Source: Diphasiastrum complanatum (lineage: Eukaryota > Streptophyta > Lycopodiopsida > Lycopodiales > Lycopodiaceae). From it: a DNA stretch of 64,000 nucleotides. Below, piece by piece: positions 35,435-46,617 of this stretch. The stretch covers positions 1 through 64,000 of the forward strand of contig MU832060.1 of NCBI GenBank assembly GCA_029204225.1. Direction: 5' to 3'. Numbering within the stretch: the first letter of the stretch is position 1; every line of letters starts with the position of its first letter. The position numbers and the translations under genes were made by a program. The notes below the pieces were generated by a model. The model saw only the letters and a list, made by a program, of their open reading frames with translations. It was not told the origin of the DNA and did no database searches.

Positions 35435-36111
35435 AACGATTTGATACTCCAATGAATGGCAGCCGATTACGCAAGTTTTGGCAACCTGCTCCGCCAGTAC
35501 AGCAAGCTTGATCTAAAAACTTTTTTTAAATTTTAATTGTTTTTCAATTTTTTGTTTTCAGCACTTAACTTGCTGAGATTTTTTGAAAAAGACAGTCAAA
35601 AAAAAAAAGTAAAGCAAAAAATGAGAAAAGACTGATGAGCAAAAGCCATAAAGTCATTAGCATAGGAAAAAGGATACACAATAATTTTTTTATGGAAAAA
35701 GACTTAGAAAATCAGTGTCTTAGTCAGATTTGGCCTATACAGTACCAGCCTCTCAAACTGTACATCCACTCTAGATTTATCGAATTTGAGGTGGGCGAAG
35801 GTTCCTGTCAAGAGAAAACCCAGTTTTTGAGTTAGGCGAAGTATCACTAATATGCCATTTTGGGAACCTTCGCCAAGCATCTTTACCTCATTATGTACCT
35901 TCGTCGACCTGCTAGATGATCTTGAAATGTTAAAATTAGGTTGTACATAGGTTCAGATTGTGAAAAAATGCATTTATGACAGTACCTGGGCGAAGGACCC
36001 TCTTGGGCGAAGGTTCATCCTTCACCAGACCTGGAAAACATTCGCCTGATAGGTTCAGATCTCCAAAAACCTTCGCCGAGATTTTTATAGCCTATTTTTA
36101 CAGTACTGTAC
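35435..36111 (+). other. Non-coding segment between RT and the extra ORF, with a splice-acceptor-like site
   Basis: A long T-rich stretch ends in TTTTTTGTTTTCAG at 35548-35561, which looks like a strong plant 3' splice site. Further on, 35780-36085 is rich in GGCGAAGG/CCTTCGCC motifs like those of the 5' leader. No ORF of weight is present. Confidence 0.5.
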
Positions 36112-39100
36112 ATGCCTGCAAGTTTTTGTTTAGAACTGATCAGCCAAACTAGTATTCAGTGTAATGGACCCACCAAATTCACCTATAAGTTGACTGAATT
36201 CGATTCATTCCTCACTTGTGCTAGCGAAGCTCTTGCGAATTTTTCTTGCGACCAAAGCCTTCCAAAATTCCTGCATTGCTTTCTGATACACTTTTATGCG
36301 TTTTATATTTCCTTTTTGATCATCGTGTCTTCTACCGATACTTCCCAGTCTCCGCGCTATACTATCCATCGTGATGTCCCATTTGCAACGAACATCATGA
36401 TTCTTTCTAGCATAAGCATGGTCACTCAGTGGATGACCCTTGCGGAGCCGCTGCTCACTGCAATGGGTATTCATGAGAGAGCCTTTTCTGGTCGCATCAA
36501 TATGGATTTCATCACTCTTGCCTTCGGTGCGTGGAAGGAAGAGAAATCCAAATTTTGTATCACTTTCCAGGGAGCCACACATAAGGTGCGCGTCACTGAG
36601 GCTGCCCTTGCAGCTATAGGTATAGCATCTGGCACGCAGGCCTCAGCCAATCACAAGCACGCCAAACAAACCATCAAGCCATATCTTGACCTCACCAACG
36701 ATCTGCACTGGACCAATGACGGTGACCTACTGGAAGCCATCACTGAGCCTTCAATCCACACTGTTGCCCAGCTACTGAACAACTTCCTGATGGTTGGCAA
36801 CCTCAGGAAAGACCGCATCACATCACATATCCTCCATAGGATAGTGGAGTCCCACACCAAGTTGGCCAAAGCCCCTCTTGAACCATATAATTGATTCAAG
36901 GCTGTTTCTGGTGAGCTCAAACGAGCTATTAAGGCCAATACTAACCCGCAATTTGTTGTCGTCTCTTTATTGTCCCTTTTAGTCGCTTCTCACTTAGAAA
37001 ATAGAATCCATGGCTTCCACCTAGATTTTGTGCTTTCGGTCTACGAAAAAGCACCGGCAGAGTCATCTCACCAGGCCTCGAGTTCTCATAGTCGTCGTCA
37101 TCCACGCAGCAAGGTCGTTATTCCTGACTCGCCTTTCTCGTCCCAACGTCGCACCAGGCATACCTCGTCAACTGCGCTTCTACCCCCTGCTGCTGTTCAC
37201 ACTCAACTTCCCATTCCCCTAGCCTCTGATGCTTCTCTCGCCTCTGCTTCCACTCAAGGACATTTTGTGACCATTGGGCCTACTATTCCCATCACAGCTG
37301 CCCAGGCTGCCTCACCCCTACACACCGAAGCCACCTCACCAAACACACAGTTCTTCATGGATATGTTCGATGATTCCAACCCCCTTGGGGCCACCAAAAT
37401 TTTTGAAATGCCCTAGAGCCCTGCACCCTTTGAATTCCAATCCCCTGGAAGAGGATTTGGACATATCCATGAATCTATTGTTGGTGTTGAAGATGTCAGC
37501 CAGCAACCTCATACGGAAGACAGTCCAGCCGCACTTCGGATCGACAAAGCTGTAAAATCACCAAAACTGTTCGACGCCATAGTGCCTGAAGGGTTTGAAA
37601 AGGAAGACCTTTTTGAAGAAGAAGACGTAGTGGCACATATTACATGCCAACCAAGGACAGCTCTATTAGGTCCTCCTGCTGCTGCCGCCTCCACAACCGT
37701 CGATTCTGGTGATGCTCTAGGTTTGGTTTCAAGCCTTGCGCAAGTGATCCAGTCAATGCTGGATAAGAAGAAGAAAATAGAACAGAGAATCTCTGATCTG
37801 GGGTCCGAAAACACTCTGATCAGCCAGAAACTTGTCCAGCTGGAATTAGAGTTAAAGATTGCCAAACAACACGAAGACAAGGCTGAAGCCGCAAAGAAGT
37901 TGGCCTAGCAACTTGGAAGACTACATCAGCTCCTTGCAAAATGCCCTGACAACCGCACAGGATCAGGTGGATAAGGTCGTGCAGGATGCAAAGCAACAGG
38001 TGCAGTTGCTGAAGGGGCAATTACAGATGGCTGAACAAGATCGGACGCGGCTTCAAGATGAATTGGATGCGACCACCCTTGAGAGTGATGTGTATCTTCA
38101 AACACAAATACCAGATCATCCGGTCACACCGACGGAAATTGCGTATTTGTTCAAGAAAGTGGAGACATACAAAGTGGCCCTTCAGAGATTTCAAGGCCGC
38201 TTTGAAAGGTTCAAAGGAGCAACTTCAACCGAGTTGGCAAAGGCTAAAGAGACCATCACCACCTATGAAAAAGCAGCCGCTCGAGTGTTGGAAGTCGGAC
38301 CACAAATCCCCGTACCGGTCATGCCGCAATTCTCCCCTCCACGCCAAGAAGCCGTACCAATGGATACAGGGGTTGATTTGAGCATGGACCAGGGGGGGAG
38401 CTCCAGATATAGCAGACCAACCGCTAACCATACTGGCAGTACAAGCGGGTCCATCTTCATCAAGGACAACACCTCTATTCAGAAGGCCCATCAGCGTCGA
38501 GGACCAGATCCAGACCTTCTTAAAGCAACTTCCGCATGAGTCCTCACATGGTGGATGGGTTCTGAAGTTTAAGACCTCCAAGATCGAGGCCGGCAAAGAG
38601 TTGGACAAAATACCTACATTGAGAGAGCAGCCGACATGGAGAATCACGGTTTTTGAGAAAATGCTGGAATCAATTAGGAGCTACGTCGCCAGCCCTCGCC
38701 AATTGCGGGTAGATCCCTACTATGTGCCAATGCCACGAAGAAATAAATGGAAAGATTTGCGATTGGCTATGGACAAGATCACCATCCATACGCCCAATTG
38801 GCCAATCATCCATCAGCCTTACAGTTGGACCATCTCAGTGGATTTGCACTGCGCCTTACAAGCCTATCAACGAGAGTATGTCCACTCTCCAGATCCAACG
38901 GTGCGACAATCGGCAATGTTTGCTAAAGATCTAACTCTATTGGCGTCAGTGGCAACCAGATGGAATGATTACCTCCCTCCTCTGGCATTCGATCCAAATA
39001 AGCCGATGGCCTCAGAGCAAATCAAAGATCTGTCGGTTGCTCGTTTATATTTTTGTGCGACAATGATGGGAGGCTCCTGGGAATCACGCTTCACATCATG

Positions 39101-39245
39101 GACAACCTCCAAGTGGATTGCTGGAGCCCACCGTTGTTTCCTGCCATACAATTTGGATTTTAATACTGCACGTCTTGATTTTATGGAGAAGGTGAAGCAT
39201 CATTTAATCAAGATTCGGCACGAAGCCAATAAAAGTCTCCAATAA
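36112..39245 (+). pseudogene. Extra ORF of the gypsy element (unknown function, coiled coil), broken
   Basis: One frame runs 36112-37908, broken only by TGA at 36892 and TAG at 37414. Coding then shifts frame near 37905 (to 38539) and again near 38480 (to 39245). The total is about 1,000 codons. Regions: N-terminal mixed globular part (FITLAFGAWKEEKSKF, LTNDLHWTNDGDLLEA), a Ser/Pro-rich middle, a long coiled coil (IEQRISDLGSENTLISQKL; DQVDKVVQDAKQQVQLLKGQ), and a C-terminal globular part (QPTWRITVFEKMLESI, GGSWESRFTSWTTSKWIAG). No RNase H, integrase or obvious signal peptide is visible. It occupies the place where some plant gypsy elements carry an env-like or additional ORF. I do not recognise a domain. 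Confidence 0.7.
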
Positions 39246-39280
39246 CTGCATATTGCAGGTGTCATGGGATCGCCACCAGT

Positions 39281-39295
39281 TTTGGTGGGAGATAC
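39281..39295 (+). other. Polypurine tract of the gypsy element
   Basis: TTTGGTGGGAGATAC directly precedes TGTTGG of the 3' LTR. It is purine-rich and in the right place for plus-strand priming. Confidence 0.65.
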
Positions 39296-40028
39296 TGTTG
39301 GAGGGTTTGTGGATCTCAAGGCAACCCTAACCCTAGTTAATAACTGAGAGGGATTTGGCACCTTGCGTGTGTAAGTCCAACCCGATGATCACACAGTTAT
39401 TTGGTTGATTAGTTAAAAGTCAATAAAAGGACTCTAGGCCTTTTTGCGAGACTTTTAATGTCGCAGGGCCTAAATGTCAAGTTGGGTTTCCCTCCAATTT
39501 TGATGGTTTCCACACTTTTTTAAATTTGAATAAAAAGAGAGGCAAGACTGGACCAATAGGATTCAGAGGCCAGGGTCCTCCTCTCTACTACAAGAAGGGA
39601 CCAAATCGAGTTGCTCCTGATGTTCATTTCCTCATTTCAATAAAGCAGATTGGTTCTCTTCACAAATGGATTGATGAATGTCCTTGCTCTCTATCACTTT
39701 TCCTCTATCTCTCATGCTTATTTGGATTTTGCTAATTGTTGGATCTGAGTGTTATAGGGATTGTATGTTATTATACTTTTTATTAGAGAGAAAGGGAGAG
39801 AGAGAAAGAGTAAGCTATCTCTGTTGTGGATGTGTAGTGTTAAGGGATTGTAAGTGTTAAGGGATGTGTAGTGTTAAAGAGTAGGGTTAATGGATGTAGA
39901 GATAGATGTGAATCCTCCATTCATGTTGAAATCTGAACAAACCTACGCGTGACAACTAACTTCGTCTCTTTGATGCTAGATTGACTAGATCTTGGATTCA
40001 GGTTAGGCAAGGAAAGAAACCCACTACA
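39296..40028 (+). repeat. 3' LTR of the gypsy element
   Basis: A 733-bp partner of 29335-30077 with several percent divergence and small indels. It is followed by the target duplication CTCCT. Confidence 0.95.
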
Positions 40029-43000
40029 CTCCTGGTTCGGCAAGATTCATTGGCTGTGTCCTAGCTGGGCCATTGTAAACATCTTTTGAATCTGGCACGT
40101 GTTCTTCAGGTTCACGATGTGCTTTAGGAAACATGATAACCACATCATCCAATGTATATGTTTAAAATGCTCGGGCATATCATGCTAAACTACATCTGCT
40201 TGTTCCTTTCGAAAGGACTTGTCTTGGATCTTCGCTTAGCCTTCTTAGCAGGAATTGATCGTGGAGGTGATGACTTCCGAGATGATGATGTCTTGCTAGA
40301 ATTCTGACTTGTAGAATCATCCTCGACTTTCCTTTGTCTTTATCCAGTAAGGGTGGCACATTCGCTGAATCAATCTTTTGAGGAAGATTTTCCCATTTCA
40401 GGACCGTATTATAATGTTGCTTAGCTTGTTTCTTCGTCATCGATCATGTGATCCTATCTTCCTTCAATATATCTGCTTTAGGTGGTTTTATTGTTGGTTC
40501 ATCAGGAACATTACGCACTCCAAATCTGGTCGGATCCATATGATTTAGAATCTACTCATCCGTAAGTTCTGCATTGCATTATAAGTCAAGGCATGGCTCA
40601 CAGGTATGAGATCCTCTTCAATCGGATCTGGTATAGGTTCCGTTGATATCCAGGCTACATTTAGCACATTCAATGGAAACGTGATTGGTGTATCCAAAGT
40701 TCGATCTAACAAGGAAATCTTGCTCAAATCTGATTGATTATCTTGTTGACACATATATCATGCTATACAATCAATCGTTGCAAGAGCTTCATTCCAATTG
40801 ACAGTATCTGTTTGAGAATCATAATGAACTCCCAAATTTTTCTCTAGTCGGTCACAAGTATGATCTGTTGTTGACGAGTCGTCATCTTCTTTTTAAACCA
40901 CTAGTTTGATAGTCCAAGTTGTAGGATCAACTTTAACTGCACATTCACGATTTTCAAAAGTGATTTTTCCGGTACCCCAGTTATGAATTACTTGCGCAAC
41001 TCGTAACCATGGATGTCCCAATAGAACTCGGTAGACATTTGGCGCTTCTGGTAAGTCCATTACTATGAAAGTAATGACAAACTATACTCCTGCAATTCTG
41101 ACAAGTATATCTTCAACCATTCCACACGGACGAACTGTTGTTTGATCAGCTAGCTTAATGGCAAAAGTCGCAGGCTTGAAATTTGTAAGACCCCATTTTG
41201 CATATAGCTTTGTAGAAATCAGGTTAACTCCTGAACCGCCATCTATCATACCTGTTTCCTTAGGAAATTGTCTATGCTGTATCGGCAAAGTGATATTCTT
41301 TTGTTCACTTTTCCAAGCGGCTCCAACATGGAGTACTTCATTAGATTCTTCAAATCCAGCACAAAAAAGTGGCTCCTGATGGACTTCTGGTTCTACTTGG
41401 GCTAATTTTTGCACTAAGACTTCTTTTGCATTTGGCACCAACTTCAAGAACTCTTCCAATGAAATATTGATCTTACTAGACAAAATATTCATGAGTAATT
41501 TTGTTTGCGGCGCTTCTGGTTCAGTCATTTTGAAGGGTCCTTCATGATGATGCAACTGATCATTCATATTTGTACGTGAATTTCTTGGAGGTTGCAATGG
41601 TGAAGAACGAACTTCAGCTGTTGCTTTAGTAGCTTCAAGATCCTCTTCTTCTGCAGATGTTTGATCCACTTCCTCATATCCTGATATCTTCTTTTTTCTG
41701 CATGAAGATTTGGATAGACTCCCGATGCTGTTGCTATATCGTTCAATGGTATAGAATTAGCAAGTACTGGATCCACTACTGGTTATTTTATGCTTCTGTG
41801 CTCTGGTGACCACCATCAAGGGTACACTTGATTTATTCTGAGCTACTAGTCTTCGCTTGATTGTTATCAAATATACAGGAGTTGTAGCTGGTGGTAGCTT
41901 CGGTCTTGCTGGACAGTCTTCATAGCAATGTCCATAACCACAGTCACGACAGAATGGTACAAATTTCTCTTTATTTGGACATTCTGCAACTCTGTGATTT
42001 TCTCCACATGCAAAGCATCCAAGCGGTGCTCTGGTCCAATTTCTAGAGGCTTGTTGTTGCGCAGCAGCATAAATAGCATATTGTTCTGAAGATCCACTTT
42101 CTTGATCAATACCATAGCTCCATTGTTCGGTACTTATGTACGGTTCTGGTTCCATGAAATTGGCAGGAGGAGCGGGTGCTTGTTGGGGCAGGTAACCAAG
42201 AGTAGATTGTCGAGGTCTAGCTGCTAGATTTCCTCCATACTGTGGTTCTCGATATCCCATTTGGGCATATCATTGCTGAATTATCCAAGGATTGAAGTTG
42301 CAAAAAGCAGTCTCATGATCATGCGAATTACACAAATGGCATACACTGATTTCCATTCGTCTTTTCAATTGAGGACACTCATTCACTATGTGATTTCCTG
42401 TGCAAATAGAACACCAGACATTTTCCCTGGTAGGAAAAGTCTTTGCAAACTTTTCAGGTTCCTTGTTCGCTTTTCAGTGGAAATGTTCTAATGCTTTGAT
42501 CTTCTCATCAAATTGCGACTGCATTCGTTGATGCAATAGTGGTGGATGTCGTAGTAGTCTACCCTGCTTTATAAGACAACATACTGATATTCGGCTCATC
42601 ATTTGAATCTTCATCCTCCTTCCGAATTGCATTGTCCATAGCATTTTGCAAGAGTCCATACTCATTATGGCATTTCAGCTCACGTCTGATCCATTTAGGT
42701 AGGCCTGACAAAAACCATATAATCATGGCATTTTCGTTAATCAGCTCAGGTTCGCACTCAGATCTGAGGCATTTCACCCGCTCAATGTAATCTCGAACCA
42801 TTTCCTGCTTTCCCATATTAATGTTACTTAAAAGTAGGAAAGGGTCTTCCATAAACTTCCGCGGTTTGAACCATGTGATAAGGGCTCTTTCAACAACCTC
42901 CCAATCTGTACGCTCAGTTTCATCTTGATTATAGTACTAATCTTGTGTTGTGCCTGTTAAGGCCATAGGAAACAGCTTAAGTTTATCTTGAGGGAAAATT

Positions 43001-43285
43001 TTGCCATAGACTTCACATGATTCAACATAGATCTGAAGAAACCTAACTGGATCTGCTAACCCATTGTATTTGGCAAGTTTCTGCAACTTGGGAACATCAG
43101 GCTGAAATCTGAGGTTCAGAGAAGACAATAGGTTTATTTGGATCAAAAGAACTTCCATCTGCTAGTCTCTCAGATTATTCTGATAGTTCATATCATTGAG
43201 TGTCGTATTCAATTGCTAGAAAATTTGCATATATGAAGGTGCAGTCGGATTTGGCACAACCTGATTTGCAGCTTCTTCAACCATC
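40029..43285 (-). pseudogene. Outer gypsy element: gag, protease and start of RT
   Basis: A relative of the inner gypsy element in opposite orientation. From the gag ATG near 43285 it shows a capsid-like part (43158-42559: YNGLADPVRFLQIY, GLPKWIRRELK), zinc knuckles CFACGENHRVAEC and CRDCGYGHCYEDC (42260-41757), protease GMIDGGSGVNLISTKL (41669-41082), and a linker (40754-40180). It then reaches the point where the younger element inserted. Several stops and frameshifts break it. It continues at 29334-28715. Confidence 0.85.
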
Positions 43286-45056
43286 TTGAATTATCTATTT
43301 TAGAAAATAACTAGCTTTAGTAAATGAATATGTCTATTCTCAACTATAAGTGAAGTATAGTTGACCAATTCCGACTGAAACTGACTCCAGTATGGTCAAT
43401 TCACCAATCTTAGTTCAATTCAAGACAATTCAAAAAACTGAAGAAAAAAAAAATGAAAATTTGAATTTTTTAATTTTTTTTTAATTTAAAATAACTTGAA
43501 ATTTAACAAAAATAGTCAACATATAGGCAATCGAAATCGAAAAATCGACATACAATTCAATTCCTAATCTTACCAACATAATGTCAGTCCGGCATGCAAA
43601 GAACGCAACATTAACCGCTTTTGTCAATTACGAATTTTTTACGTAAATTTTTAGCCAAAATTACTGATTTGTGACCCAACCGTCAAAGTACATGCATATG
43701 ACCACTGAAAACGATTGTTAAGTCCCTCATGCATGTCAACAATACCAATAGAATCAACATGTAACAACTCCATGCAAGCACAGTACATCAAATTAGGGCA
43801 AAAGCAGGCATGCAATCAGAACATTGACGGATTTCGACAATTTTGCTCACAAAACTGCCAAAATTTTAAATAGCCATATCTTGAGTTACAATGCACCAAA
43901 TTGGACGCTGTAAAGCACAGTACCAAGGGAGACCAAGTGACTGAGATGATTGTCACACCTCAGTTTCACACATGCAAAAACAGGGCATTTGAAAATTTGT
44001 AATAGGGTATCCTTTTACAAGACCTATGCATGCAAAAATGTGTAAACACCTCCCCAAGCCCAAAAGTGACATTACTAACAGTCTCAAATAGTATATTAGG
44101 CTTCGGTAAAGAATTCATATAGGTCCTAAGAAGCAGTATGAGTTGAGAACGAAGATTTCTTGATTTGTAGAAGGGCGTTTTGCTACAAACTTGATGAGAC
44201 GGAGCATAAGCCCTCGGCCACCAAATTACAATTCTGATAGCTTTATGGATAGATCAAGAGAAGTACTAAACAATCTGTAACATTTCACAGCATAATCCCC
44301 TTGTGGATTTATAGCAATCCATCCCCCAAAATTCACCAAAAAAGATTATTTTTCGGCCTTCTACACACTCAATTCACCAAAATCTTGGCTCTAACTTCAT
44401 AGACAGCTTCAAAAGCCTTCAATTCAACTTTTTGCAAGCTCTACAAGGTGTTTTACAACAACCTAATATCCAACTTTATGAATAAAAACTTGGAAAAATG
44501 ATGATTTTTGACAATTTTCTGGTTTTTTCTTCTACATAAAATTGAAATTCATGACATGAGACCCTTTCTCTCACACATGCAACTAATTTACAGGATTATG
44601 GCCATCCACATGATCTGATCTCTCTGGATTTTAGCTCTTACTATCAATTTCTAGTCAAAATTCATGAAAAACAAGCAATGTTTTTACCAAAAACATAGCC
44701 TAGAGTCGTAAATCATGAAAAGAATCGGCATGCATCATTAATTCCATCATTGATGATCACTAGAATGAAAGTACACTTGCTGGAAATTTTAGATCTACCA
44801 AAGATTTGAGCTACATAAGCAAAAACTCCAAAAAAGCATCACAAACTGGCTTTCATGGACAATCTTCGATAAATTCGTAGAGAATGTTGAGAGAGACGGA
44901 TCTTAATGACATGCAAATGGAAACTGGGAGAATTCACCACTTGAAATCTTCTTCTCCACCTGGATGAGAATACCAATTGGTTAGCACCAAAAAATTCGAT
45001 GAAAAGCTTCACCACTCCAAGTTCTCTGATCTTCATAAGCCTTGCTCTGATACCAA
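43286..45056 (-). other. Leader of the outer gypsy element with tRNA-Met-type PBS
   Basis: About 1.8 kb without a gene, between the gag start and a minus-strand TTGGTATCAGAGC at 45044-45056. This is a tRNA-iMet-type PBS, unlike the inner element's site. The sequence beyond 45057 would then be the 5' LTR (its end reads CTTTCTCTTACA). Assigning the PBS to this element is inference from position; the leader is not similar to the inner one. Confidence 0.5.
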
Positions 45057-45383
45057 TGTAAGAGAAAGATCCTCAAGATCTTGCTTAATTAGAAGTCGAA
45101 ACACAAGAGAACACATTGTGGAGTAAACCACCCAACCAAGTAGAAGCAACCAATCAATCTCCAAAAGCTTCACCCCCTAGCCAAAGAATAGGAAGCAAGA
45201 GTAGAGTGAGAGAACCTGGCAATGAATCAAAAAATGAATGATGGAGTAGGTCGAGTTTCCAAGGGATAAATAGACCCAAGTGAGAAATTCCGTTGGTATT
45301 GATACTCTACACATGCATTGAGTGTCCTAAACCATGCACTAGCTCCAATTAGTGTGTCTGGGCCTCAAAAGATTATTAATTAC
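45057..45383 (-). repeat. Possible 5' LTR portion of the outer gypsy element
   Basis: On the minus strand the block ends TTACA directly before the PBS. It has a pyrimidine-rich R/U5-like stretch and a TATTTATCC box near 45266. No second copy is in the window, so its left limit is unknown; a solo LTR starts at 45384. Confidence 0.4.
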
Positions 45384-45743
45384 TGTTGGAATTTTGTGAT
45401 CGTTGCAACCAAAGGCCCCTCATAAGGGAACATATAAAGGATTCTATGCGTGAATGGAAATGTACATAGTACATGTAGAGGTATAAGTTGATATAGAGAC
45501 CTAATAAGGTTTAATTAGGCATAATGAATCTTGTAACTGACCGTTGTTACAAAAACACCATGTATAAATGTAAAGGTTCATCAATGTGAAAAATAACTCT
45601 CGGTTAAAATGTTTCTTGAATGACTTCAATTGTGTTCTGTCATTTTCTCTCTCTCTCTCTTTCTTGGATATGGTTGTGTTCATTGCTTGCATTGGATCAT
45701 CGTAACATGGTGATTGTTTGAATATGCACTCTGATTATCAACA
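45384..45743 (+). repeat. Probable solo LTR
   Basis: A 360-bp segment with inverted ends TGTTG...CAACA, flanked by ATTAC (45379-45383) and ATTGC (45744-45748), an imperfect 5-bp target duplication. A CT-rich tract lies near 45645-45663. No partner LTR or PBS follows. Confidence 0.5.
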
Positions 45744-46578
45744 ATTGCCTTATTGGCCTTGTCCGGAATGATGTGGGGTAACTAATAATCTCAAGCACTG
45801 GAGTATCGGGATAATGCCAAATCCTATATGCAGGACATGGACGTAACACTACCAAACATCTATGCTTCAAGTTCTATCTTCCAAGATAGATATTGATTCG
45901 CACAAGATTGATAATATGAACTTAGAATAAGATCAATATTACATCCAACACAATAGATACAACTTGATCTTGATTATCAATTAGGTTATGAACAAGGAAA
46001 GCCGAAATCTTTTCTAAACAGAGAAATATATATAAGATGTGATCAAAGTAGACCAATAGAAAAGCTCGTCCATAACTTGATAATGTAGTGAATGGGTTAA
46101 GCCCTACTTACATCATGTGAGGAGGTTTTAGGTCTCCTAAACCTAACCAATGCATGTTTCAAATCTCTAGTCTTAGCCTTAGGTGATCACCAATGGTTGA
46201 CATAGTGTATTGGTAGATTTAGTCAATCTAATAAGGTAACTTGAGTGTCAAATGAAGGATAGTTTGTGGAGAAATCTTTGGCCACCTCCCTACCATTTTT
46301 TCACACATGCCAAGGATTAAGCCTCTAAGTTGGCCTCCAACATTTACCTAAGTTGGTCTTTGCTAATTCTTTGCAATAGGCAACTTCCATGATTGCTCCA
46401 CCAAGAAGGAAAGGGTCATAAAAATGCATCACATTAGGACAAAAAGTCAAAAAGTTACAAGCACGTTATGGAAACTCTTGGAGCAATAATAAAGCATGAC
46501 ATGGGAACAACTCAAGGGGGATTCATAATGTGTTGATGAAAACGTGTGCTGGAAACTTAAAAATCTACAATCTCACAA
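45744..46578. other. Gene-free stretch
   Basis: AT-rich sequence without recognisable genes or repeats. Confidence 0.5.
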
Positions 46579-46617
46579 CCCCCCCCCCCCCCCACCCCCC
46601 CCCCCCCCCCCCCCCCC
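46579..46617. repeat. Poly-C tract
   Basis: Thirty-nine bases of C broken only by one A at 46594. The length may be an assembly estimate. Confidence 0.95.

Larger units (their letters stand above)
29335..40028 (+). mobile_element. Ty3/gypsy (Tat-like) LTR retrotransposon with extra 3' ORF
   Basis: LTRs 29335-30077 and 39296-40028 (about 740 bp, TGTTGG...TACA) are flanked by a perfect target duplication CTCCT (29330-29334 and 40029-40033). Order: LTR, PBS, 1.15-kb leader, gag, protease, RT, a non-coding segment, a long extra ORF, polypurine tract, LTR. RNase H and integrase are absent. It is inserted, in opposite orientation, into an older relative, exactly between the codons that the two share. 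All ORFs carry stops or frameshifts. The protease DGGSGVN motif and the overall sequence suit the Tat/Athila side of plant gypsy elements; lineage assignment is inference. Confidence 0.93.
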
